A stretch of DNA of 30,968 bases from JBQTGK01 sp052400665 (lineage in GTDB: Bacteria > Bacteroidota > Bacteroidia > Bacteroidales > Marinifilaceae). The stretch lies in the NCBI GenBank assembly GCA_052400665.1, contig JBQTGK010000018.1. One strand, written 5' to 3'. The translations under genes were made by a program, and so were the position numbers. The notes beneath the pieces are model-generated. The model did no database searches. It had not been told where the DNA came from and saw nothing but the letters and a program-made list of their open reading frames with translations. Of the stretch, positions 24,065 to 30,968 are shown in pieces (position 1 is the stretch's first letter; every line of letters begins with the position of its first letter).

Positions 24065-24808
24065 TTGAATCTGATATTAGATATAGGAAACACAAAAATT
24101 AAAGCTGCAATAGTTTCGAACGAAAAAATTTTGCAGATAGAATCTTCGGAAAAATCCGAATTAGAATTTGCCAGTGAGCTAATTAAAAAATATAATGCAA
24201 TTCAAAATATAATTATTTCCTCGGTACGCGAAACCCCTATCGCACTTATGCAATATTTTAATTTAAAGCATATTAAAATATTTTTTTGCGATTCAAACCT
24301 TCCAATTCCGCTAGAAAACCTATACGAAACTAAAGACACATTAGGCTACGATCGCTTAGCTGCCTGTATTGGAGCTTATGCCAAGTATCCCAAGCAAAAT
24401 ATATTAATTATTGATGCAGGAACAGCTATTACTTTTGATTTTGTGAACGAAAAAGCCCAATATTGCGGCGGAAGTATTTCGCCGGGAATTAGCATGAGAT
24501 ATAAAGCTTTACATCATTTTACCAGTAAGCTACCTCACTTATCAATTAAGGAAAATTTTAATATTATAGGCAGAAACACAAAAGACGCAATTATAGGAGG
24601 AGTTCAAAATGGAATTATTTTTGAAATTGATAGTTATATAGAAAACTTACAAATTAGCAATCCGAATTTGAAGGTAATTTTAACTGGAGGCGATGCACCT
24701 TTTTTACACAAATACATACGAAACAAGGCATTTCTAGACGAGCATATCTTGTTATTTGGATTAAATACAATTTTGGAATTTAATTTGTTGGATAAGCCTA
24801 ATAATTAG
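24065..24808 (+). CDS. coaX: Type III pantothenate kinase
   Basis: This enzyme phosphorylates pantothenate in the first step of coenzyme A synthesis. The ASKHA-fold motifs are visible: phosphate-binding DIGNTKIKAA (6-15), DTLGYDRLAACIGAY, the second phosphate motif DAGTAITFDFV, GGSISPGISMR, and GGVQNGIIFEID with LTGGDAPFL near the end. The frame opens at a TTG (24002), but the first 21 codons add a sequence unlike the family. A TTG at 24065 gives MNLILDIGNT and 247 residues, the usual length, and is preferred. It heads a block of + strand genes but is separated from the next one by 249 bases with its own promoter. Confidence 0.9.
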   Translation: MNLILDIGNTKIKAAIVSNEKILQIESSEKSELEFASELIKKYNAIQNIIISSVRETPIALMQYFNLKHIKIFFCDSNLPIPLENLYETKDTLGYDRLAACIGAYAKYPKQNILIIDAGTAITFDFVNEKAQYCGGSISPGISMRYKALHHFTSKLPHLSIKENFNIIGRNTKDAIIGGVQNGIIFEIDSYIENLQISNPNLKVILTGGDAPFLHKYIRNKAFLDEHILLFGLNTILEFNLLDKPNN

Positions 24809-24815
24809 CAAACTC

Positions 24816-24846
24816 TTTGCTGATATCTAATTTATTTATAGTTTTG
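24816..24846 (+). promoter_or_regulatory. Consensus promoter upstream of the TPR-lptC block
   Basis: TTTG (24816-24819), 19 bases, then TAGTTTTG (24839-24846) match the Bacteroidota promoter consensus. TAGTTTTG recurs at 25013-25020, close to the gene start, but with a poorly spaced -33 element (23 bases), so it may be a second promoter or a chance copy. Between them lie a palindrome (24881-24894) and a 9-bp hairpin (24931-24939 with 24947-24955). An inverted repeat AGCAAA/TTTGCT (24807-24821) overlaps the -33 element. Confidence 0.6.
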
Positions 24847-25057
24847 CATGAAGCTAGTTAAATATGCTAGTAAATGGTCTTTTTTGATCAAAAACAAAAC
24901 TTGTACTAAATTTTTGGTATGAGTTTTGCAGTTTTAGTTCGAACAAAACTAAAACTTTCGTTATATTTATATATTGAAAAATAGATTTGTATAGAAATAC
25001 AATATCATCTCTTAGTTTTGCAATAAAAATAAACTTGATTATAAAAATTTTAGCAAC

Positions 25058-26395
25058 ATGAAAACAAGACTTTTAATCGTAACAGCGGTTCTTTTGTTTT
25101 CAAGTCTGTTTACCGTAAAGGCTCAGACTTTGGAATCAAAATATGGATTGGATAGTGCTCAAACAGTTCTGAATGCATCACTTTACGTTGAGATGGTGAA
25201 GCAAAAAAACTATGAAGAAGCGCTTCCGGGATGGAGATACGTATTTAATAATGCACCAGCATTCCAAAAAACAACTTATATTAAAGGAGTTTCTATTATG
25301 CGAGGCATGCTTGCTAAAACAAGAAATCCTAAATATGTTGATTCTTTAATGATGGTTTACGATAAAAGAATTAAATACTTCGGTAAAGATCGTAAATACC
25401 CTTCAGGATGGATTCTTGGACGTAAAGGTGGTGACTTGTTTAAATACAAGAAAAAACACATCCCTTCGGTTAAGGAAGCATACAGCATTTTAAAGAAATC
25501 AATCGAAATGCAAGGTCTAAAATCTGAAGCTACTGTAATTAATTACACAATGGAAGCTTCGGGTATTTTGGTTAAAGCTGGTGAAATTGAAGCTGAAGAG
25601 GTAATCGATAACTATCTTTTATTTATGGATATGGCTGAAAAACAAAAAGCAGCTCAAACCAACGAAAAGAAAAAAGAAAATATCGAAAACGCTCGTTTAA
25701 ATGTAGAGAGAATTTTCTTTACTGCAGGTGTTGCCGATTGCGAAACCTTAAGCAATATTTTTACTCCTAAATTTGAGGCAAACAAAGACGATATGGTTTT
25801 AATCAACAAAATCCTTCGTATGTTGAATCGTCAGGAGTGTGAAGATGGTGCTTTATATGCAATGGTTGCTGAAAGAAAATATGAGTTAGAACCTAATGCT
25901 GATGCTGCTCATAACTTGGCAAAAATGTTTATTAAGAAAAAAGAATTTGCTAAGAGTAAAGGATATCTTGAACAAGCTATTAAATTAGAAAAAGATGCTG
26001 ATACTCAAGCTGACCTTCACTATAAACTGGCTTATATTCTATTAAGTCAAAATCAATTAAGCGCATCTAAATCGAATGCATTACAAGCTGCTAAATTAAG
26101 ATCAGGATGGGGACAACCATATTTATTAATTGGTAAAGCCTACGCTGCTTACAGTAAAAAGTATGGAACATCAGCTTTAGATCACCAAAAAGTATACTGG
26201 GTTGCTGTTGATAAATTCTTAAAAGCAAAAGCAATTGATCCTGAATGTGCTGAAGAAGCAAGAGGTCTTATTAATACTTATTCGAAGTATTTTCCTGGAA
26301 CTGAGGAAGCATTCTTTGAAGGAATTAAAAATGGAGACATTGTTAAAATTGGTGACTGGATTAACGAAACAACTAAGGCTCGTTTGAATGAATAA
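25058..26395 (+). CDS. Secreted TPR-like protein of unknown function
   Basis: This 445-residue protein has a Sec signal peptide (MKTRLLIVTAVLLFSSLF, cleavage around TVKAQ-T near residue 23). The mature part is mostly alpha-helical. TPR-like helix pairs are visible in residues about 265-350 (ADAAHNLAKMFIKKKEFAKSK and the following pair) and again near 355-420. An earlier segment (30-80, ending in FNNAPAFQKTTYIKGVS) looks like another helical repeat. Codon choice favours GCT, GTT and CGT, as in ppiD, which suggests high expression. Its stop overlaps the start of lptC by 8 bases, so the two are translationally coupled. A link to the outer membrane or LPS export is inferred from context alone. 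Confidence 0.8.
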   Translation: MKTRLLIVTAVLLFSSLFTVKAQTLESKYGLDSAQTVLNASLYVEMVKQKNYEEALPGWRYVFNNAPAFQKTTYIKGVSIMRGMLAKTRNPKYVDSLMMVYDKRIKYFGKDRKYPSGWILGRKGGDLFKYKKKHIPSVKEAYSILKKSIEMQGLKSEATVINYTMEASGILVKAGEIEAEEVIDNYLLFMDMAEKQKAAQTNEKKKENIENARLNVERIFFTAGVADCETLSNIFTPKFEANKDDMVLINKILRMLNRQECEDGALYAMVAERKYELEPNADAAHNLAKMFIKKKEFAKSKGYLEQAIKLEKDADTQADLHYKLAYILLSQNQLSASKSNALQAAKLRSGWGQPYLLIGKAYAAYSKKYGTSALDHQKVYWVAVDKFLKAKAIDPECAEEARGLINTYSKYFPGTEEAFFEGIKNGDIVKIGDWINETTKARLNE

Positions 26396-26969
26396 TACGC
26401 CAAATAGTAAATACAATATTATCAAAAGCATTATAATCCTTTCGGGGATTATGATGCTTTTGTCTTGTGAAAATAACATAAAAGAGGTAGAAAGTCTTAC
26501 AAGCAATAAAAATGTTCCTTTACAAAAAGGAAAAGATGTAGAATATATTTTCACCGACTCAACTAAAATTCAATACCGCGCATTTGCGAAAGAATTTATC
26601 GAAACAGATACTGAAGAAGGCAAGTTCAATGAATTTCCAAAAGGTGGAAAAATTATTTCGTATGATAAAGATGAAACCGAAGCCTGGCAGATAGAAGCAA
26701 ACTACGCCAAAAATTACGTTTCCGAAGAATTATGGGAATTAAGAAACGATGTGATTGCCAAAAGCGACGATGGTAAAACCATAAACACAGAATTACTTTA
26801 CTGGGACCAGAAAAAGAAATTAATTTATTCCGACCAATACGTAAGAATAACCAAAGAAGATGGACAGGTCTTGGAAGGTACTTCATTCACTTCTGATGAA
26901 AAAATGAATGAAATTAGAATGAAAAAAGTTTCAGGTGAAGTATATTTAAAAGACAAAAACGAAAAATAA
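26388..26969 (+). CDS. lptC: LptC-type LPS export protein
   Basis: LptC is the bridge protein that takes lipopolysaccharide from the LptBFG transporter to LptA across the periplasm. The 193-residue chain starts with a short charged N-terminus, one hydrophobic stretch and a lipobox-like LLSC (Cys27), so it is probably a lipoprotein, unlike the E. coli form with a single membrane helix. The rest matches the beta-jellyroll LptC pattern: YRAFAKEFIETDTEEGKFNEFPKGGKI, then KNYVSEELWELRNDV and LLYWDQKKKLIYSDQYVRI. The ATG overlaps the upstream TPR gene. The neighbourhood (TPR, LptC, CNNM, PpiD) is one I recall from other Bacteroidota. Confidence 0.85.
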   Translation: MNNTPNSKYNIIKSIIILSGIMMLLSCENNIKEVESLTSNKNVPLQKGKDVEYIFTDSTKIQYRAFAKEFIETDTEEGKFNEFPKGGKIISYDKDETEAWQIEANYAKNYVSEELWELRNDVIAKSDDGKTINTELLYWDQKKKLIYSDQYVRITKEDGQVLEGTSFTSDEKMNEIRMKKVSGEVYLKDKNEK

Positions 26970-27012
26970 TCAGTAAAGCTTATTATCTTGCATAGAATAA
27001 AACCTGAATAAA

Positions 27013-27216
27013 GTGAATCAAAAACTCCCATTTTTATTAGAAATAGTTTGGTTAATTGTAATGATCGTAAGTGTATCACTAGCAGTTTATCAAACAATGC
27101 AAACCAACTTTACCGAAAACCTACTACTATACGTTATCGCAATATTGGCTGCCTTAATGTACACTTCGCGAAGATTCCTAAGAAAAGCAAGAGAGAAAAA
27201 CCAATCCCCTAATTAA
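27013..27216 (+). CDS. Small two-helix membrane protein
   Basis: This 67-residue protein has a GTG start (27013). It contains two hydrophobic segments, about 7-25 (PFLLEIVWLIVMIVSVSLA) and 36-50 (NLLLYVIAILAALMY), and ends in a basic tail with RRFLRKAREK. The basic end suggests the C-terminus lies in the cytoplasm. Its TAA stop shares one base with the ATG of the next gene (TAATG), a sign of translational coupling with the CNNM-type transporter. I do not recognise a family; it could be a small partner of that transporter. Confidence 0.7.
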   Translation: MNQKLPFLLEIVWLIVMIVSVSLAVYQTMQTNFTENLLLYVIAILAALMYTSRRFLRKAREKNQSPN

Positions 27217-28472
27217 TGAATGATTTGATTATCATTTTTTCAATGCTGGCATTGTCAGCCTTTTTCTCCGGAATGGAAATTGCATTCATTGCCGCAAACA
27301 AATTGCGAATGGAGCTCGACCGAAATAAAAATACACTTTCGGCCAAGATTGTAGCTATCTTTTCCCGCTTTCCCGGACACTACATAAGCACAATGCTGGT
27401 TGGCAATAATATTGCCTTAGTTGTTTATGGTATTGTAATGGCAAAAATCCTGGAACCATACATAGCTATTTGGATAGACTCCGAATCTCTAATTCTAACG
27501 ATTCAAACCATCCTTTCTACTTTACTCATTTTGGTTACTGCTGAATTTATTCCCAAAACCTTATTTCGAATCAATCCCAATTTAGCACTAAATGTTTTTG
27601 CATTACCGGTAATGTTCTTCTACATTATTTTTTATCCGGTAACAACAATTACCATGCTTCTATCAAAAAATATAATTCATAAACTATTTCACACACAAAT
27701 TTCAGAAGACGAAGAAACACAAGCCTTCGGAAAAGTTGATTTAGACCATCTGGTACAGGAAGGCCAGGATACACAAGCTATTTCGGAAGATGACATACAT
27801 GACATCAAAATATTTCGCAATGCCCTGGACTTTTCAAGGGTAAAGCTTCGCGAATGTATCGTTCCCCGAAACGAAATTGAAGCTATGGAATTAAATGGTG
27901 AAATAGAGGACTTAACTCAACGATTTATTGAAACCGGATATTCACGAATTTTAATCTATAAAGAATCAATCGATAATATAATAGGATACGTTCATTCATC
28001 GATGATATTTAAAAAACCACAAAGTATAAAATCGGCGTTAAGCAGAATTATTTTTGTTCCTGAAACTATGGCAGCTCACAAATTATTAAATTTGTTTACC
28101 AAAGAGCAAAAAAGTATTGCTGTTGTAGTTGATGAATTTGGAGGAACTGCCGGCGTGGTGAGTATAGAGGATATTATGGAAGAAATTTTTGGAGAAATAG
28201 AAGATGAACATGATAATATTGATTTAGAAGAAAAAGTACTTTCGGAAACAGAATTTTTATTTTCGGGCCGATTAGAAATAGACTACCTGAATGATAAATA
28301 TGATTTGAATTTACCCGAATCGGAAGATTTTGAAACCTTGAATGGATTCATTCTATTTAATCATGAAAGCATTCCAAAATACAACGAAACAATTCGAATT
28401 GATGAATTTAACTTTAAAATTGTAGAAGTAAGCAATACCCGGGTCGAAAAAATTAAACTCAGCAGAATTTAA
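27216..28472 (+). CDS. CNNM/CorC-type CBS-domain membrane protein (hemolysin family)
   Basis: This 418-residue protein is an integral membrane protein with a DUF21 (CNNM) domain, about residues 1-165, with four hydrophobic segments and the family motif SAFFSGMEIAF near residue 15. Two CBS domains follow (about 205-330), with the start FSRVKLRECIVPRNEIEAM and the second CBS ending in AVVVDEFGGTAGVVSIEDIMEEIFGEIEDEHD, and then a C-terminal CorC_HlyC transporter-associated domain (about 340-418). Such proteins are linked to magnesium or other divalent-cation transport in bacteria, and the hemolysin label is historical. It is coupled to the small membrane protein upstream. Its substrate is not readable from sequence. 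Confidence 0.9.
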   Translation: MNDLIIIFSMLALSAFFSGMEIAFIAANKLRMELDRNKNTLSAKIVAIFSRFPGHYISTMLVGNNIALVVYGIVMAKILEPYIAIWIDSESLILTIQTILSTLLILVTAEFIPKTLFRINPNLALNVFALPVMFFYIIFYPVTTITMLLSKNIIHKLFHTQISEDEETQAFGKVDLDHLVQEGQDTQAISEDDIHDIKIFRNALDFSRVKLRECIVPRNEIEAMELNGEIEDLTQRFIETGYSRILIYKESIDNIIGYVHSSMIFKKPQSIKSALSRIIFVPETMAAHKLLNLFTKEQKSIAVVVDEFGGTAGVVSIEDIMEEIFGEIEDEHDNIDLEEKVLSETEFLFSGRLEIDYLNDKYDLNLPESEDFETLNGFILFNHESIPKYNETIRIDEFNFKIVEVSNTRVEKIKLSRI

Positions 28473-28708
28473 CCTGTTCATTTATTACTGAATTTCTGTT
28501 AATTACAAGCCTATTTTTCTTTAGTTTACTTGTAATATCCTTCCTCTAATTTACTGTTAAAATCAAGAGTTTTATTTACAGATTATCCCATTCCCATTAT
28601 CTTACTTTTACTTTACTATAAAAGTCACTAAACAAAGAGATAAAAAGCAATCATTTCCCTTTTTTTTGTATATTCGTAGCCTAATTAAGAATATTTAAAT
28701 CTTTTTCG

Positions 28709-30832
28709 ATGGCAACATTACAGAAAATAAGAAATCGTGGTGTATTTATTGGAATCATAATTGGTGGAGCGCTTTTTGCATTTATTGCAGGAGATGCTTT
28801 AAAATCGGGTGGTTCTTTAATTACAAACTCACGAAATGAAATGGCAGAAATTGCAGGGGAATCAGTTAACATTCGTGATTTCCAGAATCGATTCAATCAT
28901 AATATCGAAGTAGCAAAACTGATGTCTGGGCAATCTTCTATTCCTTCAGAACAAACTGAACGATTAAGAGAACAAACCTGGCAACAAATGGTACAGGAAA
29001 TGGTGATGAATCAAGAATATGAGGAATTGGGAATTTCAGTTTCTTCTGATGAATTGTTCGATATGATTCAAGGTAGAAATATTGATCCTACAATTCGTCA
29101 GATGTTCCAAAATGAAAACGGAACGATTGATAAAGAGCAAGTAATTGCAACATTGCAGAAATTAATTAATGCTCCAAAAGGAACACCACAAAAAGAGTAT
29201 TGGCTCAACATCGAAAAAGCAATGAGTACTCAAAGAACTTTAACCAAGTATAACTCTTTAATTCAAAAAGGCCTTTATATGCCAAATGCCTTGGTTAAAA
29301 ATCTTGCTGAAAAAGGAAGTAAGAAAGTAGATATTAACTATGTTGTTAAAAACTACAATCTAATTCCTGATAGTACTGTAAGTGTATCTGACGGGGAAAT
29401 AAAAGCATATTATGACGATCACAAAGATCTTTTTAAGCAATCAGAATCAAGAAGAATTGATTACGTTCCTTTTTCAATTGAGCCATCAACAGATGACTAT
29501 AAGGCAACTGAAAAATGGCTTGCAGATATCAAAGCTGATTTTGTTTCTGAGAACAACAATGTTCAATTTGTTGAATTAAATGGAGATAGCGATTTTAATG
29601 CTTTCTATTTTAAGAAAGATGAAATAACAAATAAAGACTTAGCTGAATTTGCTTTCTCGGGTAAGAAAAATGATATAACCGACGTATATTTCGAAAATGA
29701 AGCTTATAAATTAGCTAAAATTAACGAAATTAAAATGCTTCCTGATTCAGTTAAAGCTCGTCACATTTTAATTCGTGCAATTAATGGAGATTATCCTACA
29801 GCACAAGCTAAAGCTGATAGCTTAAAAAGCTTAATTGAAAAAGGTGCTCGTTTCGACGACTTAGCAAAAACAAATTCTGACGATCAGGGATCAGCTGTTA
29901 ATGGTGGTGACTTAGGATGGTTTACTCAAGGAAAAATGGTTCAACCATTCAACGATGCTGCTTTTAATGCTAAAAAGAATGAAGTAACTGTTGTTTTAAC
30001 CCAATTTGGTGCTCATGTTATTCAGGTAACTAAAAAAGGTAAAGCAGTTAAAAAAGTTCAGCTTGCAATTGTTGATCGTAAAGTTGAAGCTAGCAATAAA
30101 ACAATTCAAGCAGCTTATGCACAAGCTAGAACATTTGCTGGTAATAATCTTGAAAGAGATGCTTTCTTAAAAGCAATTTCGGAGCAGAAATTACAAAGAA
30201 GAACTGCTAACCTTAAGAAAGACACTAAAAGCATACCGGGACTTGAAAATTCAAGAGAATTAGTAAGAGCTGCTTACAATACTGACGAAATGGAAACTGT
30301 ATTATTAAACGGTGATAATTCTGCAGTATTTGAGTTTGGCGATAAATTTGTTGTAGCAATTCTTTCTGATATTAAAGAAGAAGGTTACTCATTGGTAAAT
30401 GATGTAGCTACCACTATCAGACGCGAAGTTAGAAAAGAAAAGAAAGCGAAGCAGATGATTGCTGAAATGCAAAAAGCATCGCAAGGAGCACAGAGTTTAC
30501 TTTCTGTAGCACAAAAAGAAGGTTTAGAAGTTAAAACTGCAACAGGTATTAGTTTTACTTCATTCCAGATTCCTGGTGCAGGTATTGAGCCTAAAGTAAT
30601 TAGTACTGCTGCTCAAATTGAAAAAGGAAAAATTTCAGAACCCGTTGAAGGAAACCAAGGTGTATACATGTTGTTAGTAACTAACGAAGCTAAGGACGAA
30701 GTTACCAATGAAACTGTTGAATCGTTCAAATCAAGATTAGAACAAGGATATCAGTATCGTACAAATTACCAAGCATATCAGGCATTAAAAGAAAATGCTA
30801 ATGTTGTTGATAAAAGATATAAATTTTACTAG
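28709..30832 (+). CDS. ppiD: Periplasmic peptidyl-prolyl isomerase (PpiD/SurA type)
   Basis: This 707-residue chaperone and prolyl isomerase assists folding of secreted and outer-membrane proteins. Residues about 12-30 form a single membrane anchor (VFIGIIIGGALFAFIAG) without a lipobox, so the protein hangs in the periplasm. A SurA_N-like helical region follows (about 45-205). A parvulin-type PPIase domain spans about 346-440, with KARHILIRA, GGDLGWF and a closing GAHVIQV. A second, diverged isomerase-like or chaperone region extends to the end, which reads VVDKRYKFY. Codon use is like the TPR gene, fitting a well expressed protein. It is followed by a strong terminator; 236 bases separate it from the CNNM-type gene. 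Confidence 0.93.
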   Translation: MATLQKIRNRGVFIGIIIGGALFAFIAGDALKSGGSLITNSRNEMAEIAGESVNIRDFQNRFNHNIEVAKLMSGQSSIPSEQTERLREQTWQQMVQEMVMNQEYEELGISVSSDELFDMIQGRNIDPTIRQMFQNENGTIDKEQVIATLQKLINAPKGTPQKEYWLNIEKAMSTQRTLTKYNSLIQKGLYMPNALVKNLAEKGSKKVDINYVVKNYNLIPDSTVSVSDGEIKAYYDDHKDLFKQSESRRIDYVPFSIEPSTDDYKATEKWLADIKADFVSENNNVQFVELNGDSDFNAFYFKKDEITNKDLAEFAFSGKKNDITDVYFENEAYKLAKINEIKMLPDSVKARHILIRAINGDYPTAQAKADSLKSLIEKGARFDDLAKTNSDDQGSAVNGGDLGWFTQGKMVQPFNDAAFNAKKNEVTVVLTQFGAHVIQVTKKGKAVKKVQLAIVDRKVEASNKTIQAAYAQARTFAGNNLERDAFLKAISEQKLQRRTANLKKDTKSIPGLENSRELVRAAYNTDEMETVLLNGDNSAVFEFGDKFVVAILSDIKEEGYSLVNDVATTIRREVRKEKKAKQMIAEMQKASQGAQSLLSVAQKEGLEVKTATGISFTSFQIPGAGIEPKVISTAAQIEKGKISEPVEGNQGVYMLLVTNEAKDEVTNETVESFKSRLEQGYQYRTNYQAYQALKENANVVDKRYKFY

Positions 30833-30851
30833 AAATTAGTGAAGTCAAAAG

Positions 30852-30884
30852 AAAAGCGGAATGAATTATCATTCCGCTTTTTTT
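30852..30884 (+). terminator. Strong intrinsic terminator after ppiD
   Basis: A perfect 13-bp stem (30852-30864 with 30869-30881, 4-base loop) is followed by U-rich sequence to 30884. It starts 20 bases after the ppiD stop and closes the coaX-to-ppiD block. Confidence 0.92.
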
Positions 30885-30893
30885 ATGCTCTAA

Positions 30894-30968
30894 GACACTA
30901 TCCCGCAAAGTGTGTAAATGAAATTTATAGGGTTAGGCGTTTAGTCTGACCCTATCTTCAAATATAGT
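30894..30968. mobile_element. Possible insertion sequence end, cut by the window edge
   Basis: The stretch 30894-30920 (GACACTATCCCGCAAAGTGT and GTAAATG) has the GACA..TCC..AAA.TGTGTAAA pattern that I associate with terminal inverted repeats of IS256-family elements. A 12-bp stem with two G-U pairs follows (30927-30938 with 30944-30955). No transposase is present within the last 75 bases, because the window ends there. Without the other end or a target duplication this remains a suggestion. Confidence 0.35.

Noticed and set aside
28502..28536. 8-bp inverted repeat ATTACAAG/CTTGTAAT after the CNNM-type gene as a terminator
   Set aside because: The loop is 19 bases and there is no U-run; a chance repeat in AT-rich DNA is as likely.

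Overview
The window looks like a chromosomal segment from a member of the Bacteroidota, probably a marine Marinilabiliales/Marinifilaceae-type bacterium. The reasons are an AT-rich composition (about one third GC by eye), almost no Shine-Dalgarno sites, promoters of the TTTG-N19-TAnnTTTG type, many lipoproteins and Sec-secreted proteins, and typical Bacteroidota gene neighbourhoods (polyprenol-phosphate mannosyltransferase next to dihydroorotase; coaX-TPR-lptC-CNNM-ppiD). The assignment is inference from features, not from a database search.

Left part (1-5830): a polyprenol-phosphate mannose synthase-like glycosyltransferase, dihydroorotase, a small lipoprotein and a D-2-hydroxyacid dehydrogenase on the + strand. 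They converge on two unrecognised genes on the - strand. Two intergenic stretches (about 180-262 and 2536-2725) look like dispersed non-coding repeats with long inverted repeats.

Middle part (5790-16240, - strand): a complete methionine operon, read right to left as metY, metX, hom, an aspartokinase, metH and metF. It holds the aspartate-to-homoserine entry steps, homoserine acetylation, sulfhydrylation, methyl transfer and the methyl-folate supply, and it ends at a hairpin near 5800. Its 5' leader is the most interesting item here. A consensus Bacteroidota promoter (16210-16240) is followed by a SAM-I (S-box) riboswitch (16049-16175) whose main helices and pseudoknot can be drawn by hand. 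One base after the end of the riboswitch P1 helix starts a 40-codon ORF whose last 11 codons include five AUGs. That ORF overlaps mutually exclusive hairpins and is followed by a hairpin with a U-run. This reads as a two-input control: SAM through the riboswitch, and charged Met-tRNA through a methionine leader peptide.

Right of the operon: a second, divergent aspartokinase (- strand), then fructose-1,6-bisphosphatase and the transcription-repair coupling factor Mfd on the + strand, each with clear hairpins at their ends. A REC-PAS-PAS response regulator without an output domain follows on the - strand. The last block (24065-30832, +) is type III pantothenate kinase, a secreted TPR-like protein, LptC, a small two-helix membrane protein, a CNNM/CorC-type CBS transporter and a PpiD/SurA-type periplasmic prolyl isomerase, closed by a strong terminator. 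The last 75 bases resemble the end of an insertion sequence cut by the window edge.

No tRNA, rRNA, CRISPR array or phage module was seen.
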